From contig NZ_JBFHJW010000018.1 in the NCBI RefSeq assembly GCF_041595635.1, positions 1 to 64,000 of the forward strand: a DNA stretch of 64,000 nt, written 5' to 3'. This document shows, one piece after another, positions 36,245 to 44,391 of this stretch (position 1 is its first letter; each line of letters begins with the position of its first letter). Below the pieces are notes generated by a model. The model did no database searches and was not told the DNA's origin. It saw only the letters and a program-made list of their open reading frames with translations. The position numbers were made by a program, and so were the translations under genes. The DNA is from Labilibaculum sp041595635 (GTDB taxonomy: Bacteria > Bacteroidota > Bacteroidia > Bacteroidales > Marinifilaceae).

Positions 36245-36583
36245 TTAGGCCTTTAGTTGTAAAGAATGCACCCCAACAAATTTAATCAGGTCTTTTTCTA
36301 CTTTGTTGCAATAATTGAGTAGTTTTTTCCCTTCTGGGGTTAGTTTGGCTATTCCGCCACCATTGCCACCACGTCTTGTAATTACTAAGGGGGTATTCAA
36401 TTGGCAATTGGTTTTTTGAATTATATTCCAGGCATAGGAATAGGACATGGCTATGCTTGTAACGGCGGAATTTAATGAGCCAGTTTTATCGATTTCGCGC
36501 AGTAGTTCAATTACCTTTGGGTGAACAAGAAGGCCATCCTGGGTTTCAATTATAAATGTTCCTCTGATTACTAATTTGCTCAT
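36245..36583 (-). CDS. ModE-like winged-helix regulator (DNA-binding domain only)
   Basis: A 112-residue protein whose sequence follows the N-terminal domain of ModE: KVIELLREIDKTGSLNSAVTSIAMSYSYAWNIIQKTNCQLNTPLVITRRGGNGGGIAKLTPEGKKLLNYC. The helix-turn-helix and the glycine-rich wing GGNGGGIAKLT are clear. The C-terminal molybdate-binding TOBE/Mop domains of E. coli ModE are missing, which is common in short ModE-like proteins. It is the last gene of the TonB/FecCD transport locus, 68 bp after the ATPase gene, and is the main hint at molybdate or tungstate as substrate. It probably regulates this locus (inference). Confidence 0.8.
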   Translation of the reverse strand: MSKLVIRGTFIIETQDGLLVHPKVIELLREIDKTGSLNSAVTSIAMSYSYAWNIIQKTNCQLNTPLVITRRGGNGGGIAKLTPEGKKLLNYCNKVEKDLIKFVGVHSLQLKA

Positions 36584-36651
36584 GCCTGCTGTTTTATAGG
36601 AAGTTCACGTCTGCTTACCAAATTTTCTGTTCCAGTTATCATCTGTTTGTT

Positions 36652-37428
36652 TTAAAGGGTTACTAATAGTTTGCGTGACTCACCATTCGAAGTAAACGCT
36701 TCTACTAATTCAATGGGAGTATTGTACAGGTCACTTAGGCTATTGGATTCGAGCACAAGCTTTGGGTTTCCCATTCTGCGAACCCCTCCGTTTTTTAGCA
36801 TAATAACTTTGTTGGCAAATTGCAGAGCTTGATCTGGAAGGTGAGTATTCATTAGAACACCATAGCCTTTTTCGGTCAAAAGGTGAGCAAGTTTCATTAC
36901 TTTGCTCCTATTGCCCATATCCAAATTGGCAGTTGGCTCGTCCATGGCTATAAATTTTGGACTTTGAGCCATGGCACGGGCAATAAGCACCATTTGTTTT
37001 TCACCGCCACTTATTTTCGAGAAGTTTTTACGCGTCAATTTTTCGATTCCCAAGGATTGGATGCAGTGCATTGCTCTTTCGATATTTTGTTTTTGCGGTT
37101 TGCCAAAAAATCCAGATGTGTGAACATACTGACCCATTAAAACCACATCGAGTACCGAAAAAGGAAAAGGCGTTCCGTGTGCTTGTGGTACATAGCTGAT
37201 TAGTTTGGCGATATCTTTTGTGGAATATTGTTGGTGGATTTGCTTATTGTACAATATTTCGCCTTTTAAGGCAGGTAAAAGACCTAATATGGTTTTAAAA
37301 AAGGTGGTTTTTCCTGTTCCATTTTTTCCTAAGATACAGGTTAATTCTCCTTCTTTAATGCATAGGTTGATATCAGAGAGAATGACTTTACTTCCGTATC
37401 CACAACTTAAATTAGTAAGTTTTATCAT
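36652..37428 (-). CDS. ABC transporter ATP-binding protein, FecE/BtuD/MolC type
   Basis: Walker A is GKNGTGKT at residues 34-41, the signature ISGGEKQMVLIARAMAQ and Walker B FIAMDEPTANLD. The H-loop lies in VLMNTHLPDQALQFA. It powers import through the adjacent FecCD permease; the two genes are 1 bp apart. The family covers iron-siderophore, haem, cobalamin and molybdate/tungstate (MolC) systems, and the ATPase itself does not tell them apart. 258 residues, standard length. Confidence 0.93.
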   Translation of the reverse strand: MIKLTNLSCGYGSKVILSDINLCIKEGELTCILGKNGTGKTTFFKTILGLLPALKGEILYNKQIHQQYSTKDIAKLISYVPQAHGTPFPFSVLDVVLMGQYVHTSGFFGKPQKQNIERAMHCIQSLGIEKLTRKNFSKISGGEKQMVLIARAMAQSPKFIAMDEPTANLDMGNRSKVMKLAHLLTEKGYGVLMNTHLPDQALQFANKVIMLKNGGVRRMGNPKLVLESNSLSDLYNTPIELVEAFTSNGESRKLLVTL

Positions 37429-37429
37429 A

Positions 37430-38443
37430 TCAGTCTTTTTTTGAAGATTTCATTAAAATAAAAATAAAAAAAGGTGCTCCTATGAGCGAAGTTGTTATCC
37501 CTAATGGAATTTCCAGACTTGAAATACCACGACTAAAATCATCGACAATAAGTAGGAAAGATCCTCCAATAAAAAAGGATGCTGGAAGAAGTACTGCATT
37601 TTTTGATCCGACTAGCATTCGCGAAATATGAGGGATGACTAATCCTACCCAACCTACAATTCCACTTATGCTAACAGCCGCAGCTGTCATTAGGGTAGCA
37701 ATACTAATAACGAAAAATCGTAGTTTCTCTACATTGATTCCCATTGTTTTTGCTTCTTCATCACCAAAGGAGAGCATATCAAGTTTCCAGCCAGATATGC
37801 TCAAAAGGAGCAAGCCAATAATGGCTGTGAACGCTATAAAGCGCAGGTCGCGCATTTCGATATCCGATAAGCCTCCCATGAGCCAGTACACGATGGATGG
37901 AAGGGTGGCATCAGGATCGGCTACATATTTTAGCATGGAGATGAGTGCTGAAAATACAGTAGCTACAATCATGCCCGAAAGAATAAGAGTAAGGCATTTT
38001 TCGTGTTTTTTACCCGTACTCATACTAATTGCGTACACAGCAATAACGGCCAGCACTCCAAATGCAAAAGCTGAAAGCTGCAGCATAAAAGCATTAAAAG
38101 AAAGAAGAATTGCCAACACAGCTCCAAAACCAGCTCCAGCAGATACGCCCAAAATGGAGGGAGATACCATGGGATTTCGAAACATACCCTGATAGGTAGC
38201 TCCGGTAATGGAGAGAGTACCACCCACTAGAAAAGCCGCTGCAATTCGGGGCAGTCGAATGTCAACTAAAACTGTTTTTATGGGTGTTGTCATTTCTTTT
38301 TGGGGTATAAAGTACGATTCAATACACAGGAATAAGTCATTTATGGATATGCTATATCTCCCTATCAATAAGGAGGATAGGCTTAAAATCATGCTAAATA
38401 AACTCAGGATGATGAAGATGGATAGATAGGATCTTTTGTGCAT
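37430..38443 (-). CDS. FecCD-family ABC transporter permease
   Basis: A 337-residue protein with about ten membrane helices. Family motifs include DIRLPRIAAAFLVGGTLSITGATYQGMFRNPMVSPSILGVSAGAGFGA, which holds the usual L-P-R and GxxxQ features, and VSISGIVGWVGLVIPHISRMLVGS, the ATPase-coupling loop. It is a type II importer subunit and would work as a homodimer with the downstream ATPase. It follows the binding-protein gene by 1 bp. Confidence 0.93.
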   Translation of the reverse strand: MHKRSYLSIFIILSLFSMILSLSSLLIGRYSISINDLFLCIESYFIPQKEMTTPIKTVLVDIRLPRIAAAFLVGGTLSITGATYQGMFRNPMVSPSILGVSAGAGFGAVLAILLSFNAFMLQLSAFAFGVLAVIAVYAISMSTGKKHEKCLTLILSGMIVATVFSALISMLKYVADPDATLPSIVYWLMGGLSDIEMRDLRFIAFTAIIGLLLLSISGWKLDMLSFGDEEAKTMGINVEKLRFFVISIATLMTAAAVSISGIVGWVGLVIPHISRMLVGSKNAVLLPASFFIGGSFLLIVDDFSRGISSLEIPLGITTSLIGAPFFIFILMKSSKKD

Positions 38444-38444
38444 T

Positions 38445-39437
38445 TTATTGAATTAGTGACAGGTATTCGTTTTCGCTAAGTTCATACCCATAAAATAGTT
38501 GATAAAAGAGCTGTACTTGTTCCTGAACTTTTTTTGCAGGCATTTTATAGAAAAGATTACTTAACCAAATAATAGCTGGAATTCGGTTTATTGATGGTGG
38601 ATGATCGAACCAGCCAAAGGGTTGAGTTGGTACTTTATAAACATGTGCATTTTTTACGGCCGAGATACTTTCCCAATTTTTACTCGTTGTAATTTGTGCG
38701 AATGCATTGTTGTCGTTTTTAAATCCAGCCGCAAATATATAATCAGGATTCCACTCAAGAACTTGTTCCAGATTTACATTGGCATGTCCACCCGTTGGAA
38801 TTGCAACTTTGGCGGCATTGTTAAGTTGTAAATAGTCGAGTACTTCGCTGTGTTTCGAACCCGATGGGTCGGTTAGTAAGCCCGAATTGCCCAGGGTATA
38901 GTAAACACTTGTATTTGAAAGTGGATTTTCTTTTATAAGAGTTTGGGTGTTGCGATAGGTGTTTTGAAGAAATGCGGAACATTGCTTGCATTTTCCCTTT
39001 GTGTCCAATAGTTTTCCTAAAAATAAGTAGCTGGAATCTAATTTGTTAATATTTAGGTCGATGATCAGAATTGGAATGTGTGTTCTGTGTTGCATTTTCT
39101 CAAATCTATCGTAACTATCTGAACCAATATAGGCTCCTGCGATAATAATTTGCGGATTGCTAATTAAAACAGATTCAATATTTTTAAGATCGACCTGAGG
39201 AAGTTGATTGTATGCATCGGCTATGAAGTGGTGGTGTTTACTGCCAGGAAGAAAGGCTCGAGCAATCATTTTTTCGGAAGCTACTGGGAATAGTAAGATG
39301 GAGGTTTTTGCATCGTAGGGCAATATGCGTTCAATAGTTTCCGGAATGCTAACTTTTCGTCCTGCCATATCGGTAATGGTTTTGGCTTGGCATAGTGTCG
39401 ATGTAAAAATTAGAAGGAATAGAAAAAGATGTTTCAT
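38445..39437 (-). CDS. Periplasmic substrate-binding protein of the FecB/BtuF/MolA type
   Basis: A signal peptide (MKHLFLFLLIFTSTLCQA) is followed by TITDMAGRKVSIPETIERI, the standard opening of cluster A binding proteins, then two lobes joined by a long helix. A CKQC pair lies near residue 160. The motif PTQPFGWFDHPPSINRIPAIIWL near residue 275 is like the W-F-x-x-P-P-S-x-x-R segment I recall in iron-type and MolA-like binding proteins; whether it contacts ligand here is not known. A possible operator lies upstream, so it may start its own transcript as well as follow the receptor gene. Confidence 0.88.
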   Translation of the reverse strand: MKHLFLFLLIFTSTLCQAKTITDMAGRKVSIPETIERILPYDAKTSILLFPVASEKMIARAFLPGSKHHHFIADAYNQLPQVDLKNIESVLISNPQIIIAGAYIGSDSYDRFEKMQHRTHIPILIIDLNINKLDSSYLFLGKLLDTKGKCKQCSAFLQNTYRNTQTLIKENPLSNTSVYYTLGNSGLLTDPSGSKHSEVLDYLQLNNAAKVAIPTGGHANVNLEQVLEWNPDYIFAAGFKNDNNAFAQITTSKNWESISAVKNAHVYKVPTQPFGWFDHPPSINRIPAIIWLSNLFYKMPAKKVQEQVQLFYQLFYGYELSENEYLSLIQ

Positions 39438-39579
39438 AATTCAAGGGATTTATGGTATTGAAAAGCAATTTTATTGACTGTTCTTTTTTAGTGGGGTAAA
39501 GACATATTTTAGGGGATTTTATTTCTTCATTCTATGTTTTTTATTTCCATAAAACGAGAGATTTGAGCTGCTATGGTAT

Positions 39580-39589
39580 ATTTATGTAA
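39580..39589 (-). promoter_or_regulatory. Possible operator upstream of the binding-protein gene
   Basis: ATTTATGTAA repeats exactly the right side of the dyad at 42795-42808. In context it forms an imperfect dyad (TATAT-TT-ATGTA), 143 bases before the binding-protein ATG. Confidence 0.35.
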
Positions 39590-39599
39590 TTGCATGGAG

Positions 39600-41858
39600 C
39601 TAAAAGTTAAATGTGAGAAAAAGTCTGAAATCGCGTCCTTCGCTAGGTAAGTACGATTGGTAACAGTAGTATTTCTTATTTAAGAGGTTGTTTATAGCAA
39701 TATTGAAAGAAGGTTTGGTTTTTGCATTTGGCAGGGATAAACCAATATTACAACCCATTACAAAATAGGCAGGAGTCGCGAAGGTTGATTCTCCCAATCT
39801 TTTCTGCTCTGAATAGAAAATGGAACGTAGGGCACACTCGAGTTGAAACTTTTTGCGTAATGGGCAAGAGTAGCTAATATCCGATTTCACATTAAAAGGT
39901 GGCACATAATCCAGAGGTGTTCCCTTGTCGAAAGCAAATTGTGAGTCTGTAATGTCGGTTCCGTTCAGGTAAGCAAATCCAGTTCTAATGCTAAGTTTAT
40001 CATCAATACGGAACAGTTTAGAGAGCTTTATTTTTACAGATGTTTCGCCACCAAATAAGCGGGTTTTGCCAATATTTACATAGGTGTAATTTGTTCCGGG
40101 TAAACCGTAAATTTCTTCTTTGCTAATCATGTCACTCATGAGCCATAAAAACGGACTTACTTCAAATTCAAATTGTTCAGATCGGAATAGATAGCTGGCA
40201 TCAAAACTATAGCAATATTCAGGCTTTAGATCTGGATTACCATATAATACTCCATTTGAGGTATAGTTGTCGGTGTACAATTCGGTGGTTTCTGGCATTC
40301 GAAATGAGCGAGCGACGTTTAGTTTTAGTTTCAATTTTTTTCCTAGAGTAATTATTGTAGCAATGTTTCCACTTACTGCATGTTTTGCTTCCTCTTGTTC
40401 ATTTTTCTGATCTTCGCTGTACACATCGCCTTCGAAAACGGTGGCATAATTATAGCGTAAACCAGCCGTTAGTTTTACTTTTTTGTTGATTTGTATGTCA
40501 TTCTGTGCAAAAATTCCAACCGTATGAGATCGGGCATTTTGGCTTACTCTATTTTCATAGGAGAGAGATTCAATATAATCGATTACATCGGTAGGTGTTG
40601 ATACGTGAAAACTGTAAAATTCACTTCCTATAGTTAGTTGGTATTTCTCGCTTAGTTTCATGTTTCCTTTTAAAAGACTTCCATAGTAGTAATCGGAAAA
40701 GTGAGTTGTTTCGACATAGGATAGCATATAGCTAGCTGCTGTATAGTAGTTTTTAACCAGTTCGCGACTTTCGTTGGAATAAAAAGCGTTAAACTCTGTA
40801 TTTTTAAACCAGCCCACATTTCCCAAGGCATATTGCAGAGAGTAGTTATTTGATTTTTCACTTCTGGTTTGCACTCTCATATAATCGGAACCATTAAAAC
40901 CCACAGGTTTTCCCCAGAGACCTCCATTGTGAATATCGAGGTTAAAAACAAGACGCCTACTATTGGTGAATTGGTAGCCTGTAGTCATAAAAAAATCTTT
41001 ATCGGTATAGAAACTATTTTCGGCGATGCTACCATCCGGATAGGCGAAGTTTTCGGCATCCCGATAACGGAAGCCTGTTTTTACGGCGGCTTTTCCATTG
41101 CTCCAGCCACCACAGGCCAGTAAATTTTTTTCTTGATTCACACTGCCATAACCTGTGCTAAGTTTTGCATTTAATCCGTTTTGTTTGAAGGGCGATTTGT
41201 CAATTAAATTGATAATTCCCGCCATGGCTCCAGCTCCATAAATTACCGATGAAGCTCCTTTTTCCACCTCGATGCGTTCCAAGTCGTAAATGTTAATGGT
41301 GTGCGACATTACCCCGGCAGGATAGGAACTAAAACGACGGTTTCCGTTGCGCAAGACTAAAATTCGTTTGCCCGACATTCCTCGTAAGGTCATAGGAGAT
41401 TGATAGCCCGATTTGTTTGTGAAACCCGATTTTGTTTGTAACACCTGATTTACATTTTGGGGATTTAATTGCGACATCTCCTTTTTATCGGTTGTAAAGG
41501 CTGAAACATTGCTTTTACTTTCTATGCTTTGATGAGCGACAACAGCTACTTCATCAATGGCGAAAAAATTTTTTTCGAGTTGAATACTTATATTTTTTTG
41601 ATTTCCCCTAATGGTCAGAATATTTGCCCCATAGCCTACCGATTGAACTTTTATAGTACTCACTTCTTCATCAACGGGAATGTACAAGCTAAAGTGCCCT
41701 AGGGAATCGCTACTGCTTGCAGCTCCCGAAGGAGTGGAAAGTGTTGCAAAACAGATGCCATTGCCATTTTCGTCCACAATCTTTCCTTGCAGTTTTTTTT
41801 GTGCAAAAACAGGTAGGCTCACAAAAGCACATAATAGACAAACTAGGAAGTGATTCAT
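39600..41858 (-). CDS. TonB-dependent outer-membrane receptor
   Basis: A 752-residue receptor. A signal peptide (MNHFLVCLLCAFVSLPVFAQ) precedes a carboxypeptidase-regulatory-like domain (residues about 20-95, LQGKIVDENGNGICFATLSTP). A plug domain follows (NVNQVLQTKSGFTNKSGYQSPMTLRGMSGKRILVLRNG and RIEVEKGASSVIYGAGAMAGIINLI), then a 22-strand barrel that ends in RDFRLFLTFNF with the terminal aromatic residue. It should carry a substrate across the outer membrane to the binding protein encoded next. It is of moderate length, more like metal-chelate or cobalamin receptors than SusC. No SusD is present. Confidence 0.92.
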   Translation of the reverse strand: MNHFLVCLLCAFVSLPVFAQKKLQGKIVDENGNGICFATLSTPSGAASSSDSLGHFSLYIPVDEEVSTIKVQSVGYGANILTIRGNQKNISIQLEKNFFAIDEVAVVAHQSIESKSNVSAFTTDKKEMSQLNPQNVNQVLQTKSGFTNKSGYQSPMTLRGMSGKRILVLRNGNRRFSSYPAGVMSHTINIYDLERIEVEKGASSVIYGAGAMAGIINLIDKSPFKQNGLNAKLSTGYGSVNQEKNLLACGGWSNGKAAVKTGFRYRDAENFAYPDGSIAENSFYTDKDFFMTTGYQFTNSRRLVFNLDIHNGGLWGKPVGFNGSDYMRVQTRSEKSNNYSLQYALGNVGWFKNTEFNAFYSNESRELVKNYYTAASYMLSYVETTHFSDYYYGSLLKGNMKLSEKYQLTIGSEFYSFHVSTPTDVIDYIESLSYENRVSQNARSHTVGIFAQNDIQINKKVKLTAGLRYNYATVFEGDVYSEDQKNEQEEAKHAVSGNIATIITLGKKLKLKLNVARSFRMPETTELYTDNYTSNGVLYGNPDLKPEYCYSFDASYLFRSEQFEFEVSPFLWLMSDMISKEEIYGLPGTNYTYVNIGKTRLFGGETSVKIKLSKLFRIDDKLSIRTGFAYLNGTDITDSQFAFDKGTPLDYVPPFNVKSDISYSCPLRKKFQLECALRSIFYSEQKRLGESTFATPAYFVMGCNIGLSLPNAKTKPSFNIAINNLLNKKYYCYQSYLPSEGRDFRLFLTFNF

Positions 41859-41926
41859 TTTTTCTGGTTAATCGGTAAAAGGGAGTAGGTAAAGAAGGTT
41901 CTGACTAAATGGTGTCCGTTTTTTTG

Positions 41927-42619
41927 TTATTCGCTAATAACCTGCCATCGAACCAAACTCTGCTTTTGGTTGGGTGCATCGGGTTTGTATTCCTTCATCA
42001 TAAATTTAGCATATCCTCCTTCTTTGGTTTTTACCAAATAAACAGCCTGTACTTCTTCTTCGGTCATTCCATCGGGAACGACAAGTATATCGCTTCTAAA
42101 ACTCTGACCAATGATGCAGCTATCCAAAGCAGTATAGAGTGATTCTTGGTCGTAAAAGCCTGTTGTTTCATCTTTGTACAGGCTGTAATCTATTGCAGGA
42201 TCATTCTCTAATAAGCTTATCATATCCTCAGTTACAAGGGTCAGGGAATCGAAATAACTAACCCCTTCGCCCATTTTACAAGCTTTCGTCTCTTCGGAAA
42301 GAAGCATGGCTGGGCAACCTTCATTTTGCAAATCACCATTGTCGTCGTAGTAGTAGGCTTTTACGATGTAGAACTTGATGTCGTAAGAAAAATCGGAACT
42401 GTCGGTCATATATTCATAATCTAAATCTGTTTTAGATAAGGAACATTCGCTATGAATAAAGTCCATTCCCGCTCCCCAAACATTCACTTTTGGGTCACGC
42501 TCCAGGTAATATTCTTTAACAGGATAATCTCCTTGACTGATTATTGTAGCTGTTTCTTCATCTTCGCAGGCAACAAGAATGGACGCAAATACAGCAATGC
42601 ATAGAATAATTTTTTTCAT
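41927..42619 (-). CDS. Lipoprotein of unknown function linked to the TonB receptor
   Basis: The start at 42619 gives a classical lipoprotein signal (MKKIILCIAVFASILVAC); the frame is open to 42664. The mature part is acidic and beta-rich (SDFSYDIKFYIVKAYYYDDNGDLQNEGC; then DITVVP-like and VYLVKTKEGGYAKFMMKEYKP). The last segment is somewhat like the end of HmuY haem-binding lipoproteins, but the match is weak. By position it could be a surface partner of the receptor. It has six Cys besides the lipid anchor or near it. It is the first gene of the locus, 68 bp before the receptor gene. Confidence 0.6.
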   Translation of the reverse strand: MKKIILCIAVFASILVACEDEETATIISQGDYPVKEYYLERDPKVNVWGAGMDFIHSECSLSKTDLDYEYMTDSSDFSYDIKFYIVKAYYYDDNGDLQNEGCPAMLLSEETKACKMGEGVSYFDSLTLVTEDMISLLENDPAIDYSLYKDETTGFYDQESLYTALDSCIIGQSFRSDILVVPDGMTEEEVQAVYLVKTKEGGYAKFMMKEYKPDAPNQKQSLVRWQVISE

Positions 42620-42794
42620 TGTAGATTTATTTAGTAGGTATAAAGTAGATTCCCTGTATATCATTTGAATATAACGGCGATATGCTTATTGCAGATAACG
42701 TGCCACTCAAAATAGATCCCTTGTTTTGCTTGTGCAAAATATTGATATATAATAACTAAAGCTTTATTTAAGAAGGTTGACGGATTCATAAAAC

Positions 42795-42808
42795 TTACAT
42801 TTATGTAA
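42795..42808 (-). promoter_or_regulatory. Dyad operator candidate 1
   Basis: TTACAT-TT-ATGTAA, a 6-bp perfect dyad, about 175 bases upstream of the lipoprotein ATG. It contains ACATTTATGT, which recurs inverted 31 bp away. Confidence 0.5.
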
Positions 42809-42827
42809 ATTCTAAAGGTGTTTTTTC

Positions 42828-42837
42828 ACATAAATGT
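42828..42837 (-). promoter_or_regulatory. Dyad operator candidate 2
   Basis: ACATAAATGT is the exact reverse complement of ACATTTATGT at 42797-42806. The centres of the two sites are 31 bp apart, close to three helical turns, so both would face the same side of the DNA. Confidence 0.45.
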
Positions 42838-43110
42838 TCTTTAGTGGCTTTGGTTGATTCTTATTTGAGAATCGGTTGGTAACTTTTGTTGGGAGACTTT
42901 TTTGCAGGGAATTAAAAGAGGAGTAAACGTTTAGTTATGTCCTATAATTTCGCGAATTAGAAGGGAATTTTTATTGGGTAGTTTTTCTTTGGGCAGAGAA
43001 AAACTCCATTAAATTAACTGTTTAGGAGGGAAGCGGAAACTGCTTGTTTTTTTCCATTGTTTGCCAAATGTTGGTATTTCTTTTAGAGCAAGGGTATACT
43101 ATGAAAAAGA

Positions 43111-44355
43111 TTACTTTTTTGTTTCTTTTTCCGACTTTTTCATCAGCTGCAGGGTAAAAACAATTAGAATAACGATAATGACTCCGAGGAGGACCCATAG
43201 GAATTTACTATCGATAAATAGCGGTTCCGTAACGTTTAGGTCATCAGATTTTATTTGTTGTTCAGAACCTAATTCAAGTTTGGAGATTGAGTTAGGTATT
43301 TTGTTCGTAAAATGAGCTAAGTCGTACTGTGGATTGGAGAGTTTTTGGTTTCCATAGCATAAAAAATAGTGGGCGGTATTTGTAAAGCGAGCTATTAGTT
43401 CGTAGTGATATCCTTTAGCTGTAATACTTTGTATTTGTAGAGGTTGGTTGTCCTGATTGTCAATGCGAAGAATTAGATGTTGGGTCCAGATAGCGTCAAA
43501 TTGGAATGTGTTTTTTTCGAAGGAATTTAAAATGCCCGTAGCAATGCTTTGGTAGTTTTGTGTCCAGCCTTTTTCAGTTTGAATGCTATCAAGCGCATAT
43601 AAAATGCGGCAGTTGCGGTAGTAATCGAAATTTGATTTGATATTAATTTGCAAATCGCTTAGCAAAACAGGGAATTCTAAATCTATATCAATTACGCTCT
43701 CCTGTTTCTTTTTGTTGTTAGATTGATGAATTTTTTTGATGGGATAACTTTGGTATTTTCCAATTTCCAGATCGCTTAGTGAAATTTTTGCACTTGCAAG
43801 TACGGGTTTTTCTTCACTAGTAATAGTGATTCTATAGTACAAATAGTCAGCTTTGGGGAAGTTTAACTCTGTATACTGGTAGCTGTTCTGATCGTTCTGA
43901 ATGGCTAAAATTCGGTAATTATTTACGAGTGTGTACCAATTTTGTTGATCATGACTGCCCTGAATCTTAATTCTCCAATCAAAATTCTTTTGCTCAAAAT
44001 TCAATTGAATGTGGTTTACCGAGCTTTTTGTGGGAACCTTTAGTGTAAAAAAATACTCATTTTCATGATAGGATTGATTGAGTAACTGACAATCTAGTTC
44101 TTTAATAATTGGTTTGTTTTTTGTTGTTTGAATAAGGTAGGGTGCCTCAATGGTATCTTGATTCGCCGTAATTCCAATGATTCTCAAATCTGTTAAATCC
44201 AGCGATAGTTTAGCGAATATTTCATTAGGAAGTTCAATCTTATGCCATTGATTTGTTACACCAATAATCTCTCTTTGGTAATCGAAGTCTTTAATTTGTC
44301 CAAATGAATTGGCACAAATGAAAAAAAATAGGATAGCACAGATTCTTGTTTTCAT
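43111..44355 (-). CDS. DUF3999-like protein
   Basis: A signal peptide (MKTRICAILFFFICANSFG) is followed by a large beta-rich periplasmic part with carbohydrate-binding-module-like sequence (IQGSHDQQNWYTLVNNYRIL; LNFPKADYLYYRITI). It ends with one membrane helix (FLWVLLGVIIVILIVFTLQLM) and a short basic tail. The layout and its place directly after a DUF2339 gene fit the DUF3999 family, which pairs with DUF2339 in many bacteria. Function is unknown; an envelope role is likely. Confidence 0.75.
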   Translation of the reverse strand: MKTRICAILFFFICANSFGQIKDFDYQREIIGVTNQWHKIELPNEIFAKLSLDLTDLRIIGITANQDTIEAPYLIQTTKNKPIIKELDCQLLNQSYHENEYFFTLKVPTKSSVNHIQLNFEQKNFDWRIKIQGSHDQQNWYTLVNNYRILAIQNDQNSYQYTELNFPKADYLYYRITITSEEKPVLASAKISLSDLEIGKYQSYPIKKIHQSNNKKKQESVIDIDLEFPVLLSDLQINIKSNFDYYRNCRILYALDSIQTEKGWTQNYQSIATGILNSFEKNTFQFDAIWTQHLILRIDNQDNQPLQIQSITAKGYHYELIARFTNTAHYFLCYGNQKLSNPQYDLAHFTNKIPNSISKLELGSEQQIKSDDLNVTEPLFIDSKFLWVLLGVIIVILIVFTLQLMKKSEKETKK

Positions 44356-44391
44356 GAATTTGAGTTTTGCAAGCTAAGTTTCTTAATGCAT

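Larger units (their letters stand above)
42620..43110. other. About 490-bp regulatory region upstream of the TonB locus
   Basis: No coding frame is supported. It holds two copies of a near-palindrome (42795-42808 and 42828-42837), AT-rich sequence, and no perfect TAnnTTTG promoter on the minus strand. The 3' part toward 43110 shows nothing clear. Confidence 0.5.

Noticed and set aside
36652..41858. Plain iron-siderophore uptake operon
   Set aside because: Not excluded, but I saw no Fur-box-like sequence, and the ModE-like gene and its possible operators point elsewhere.
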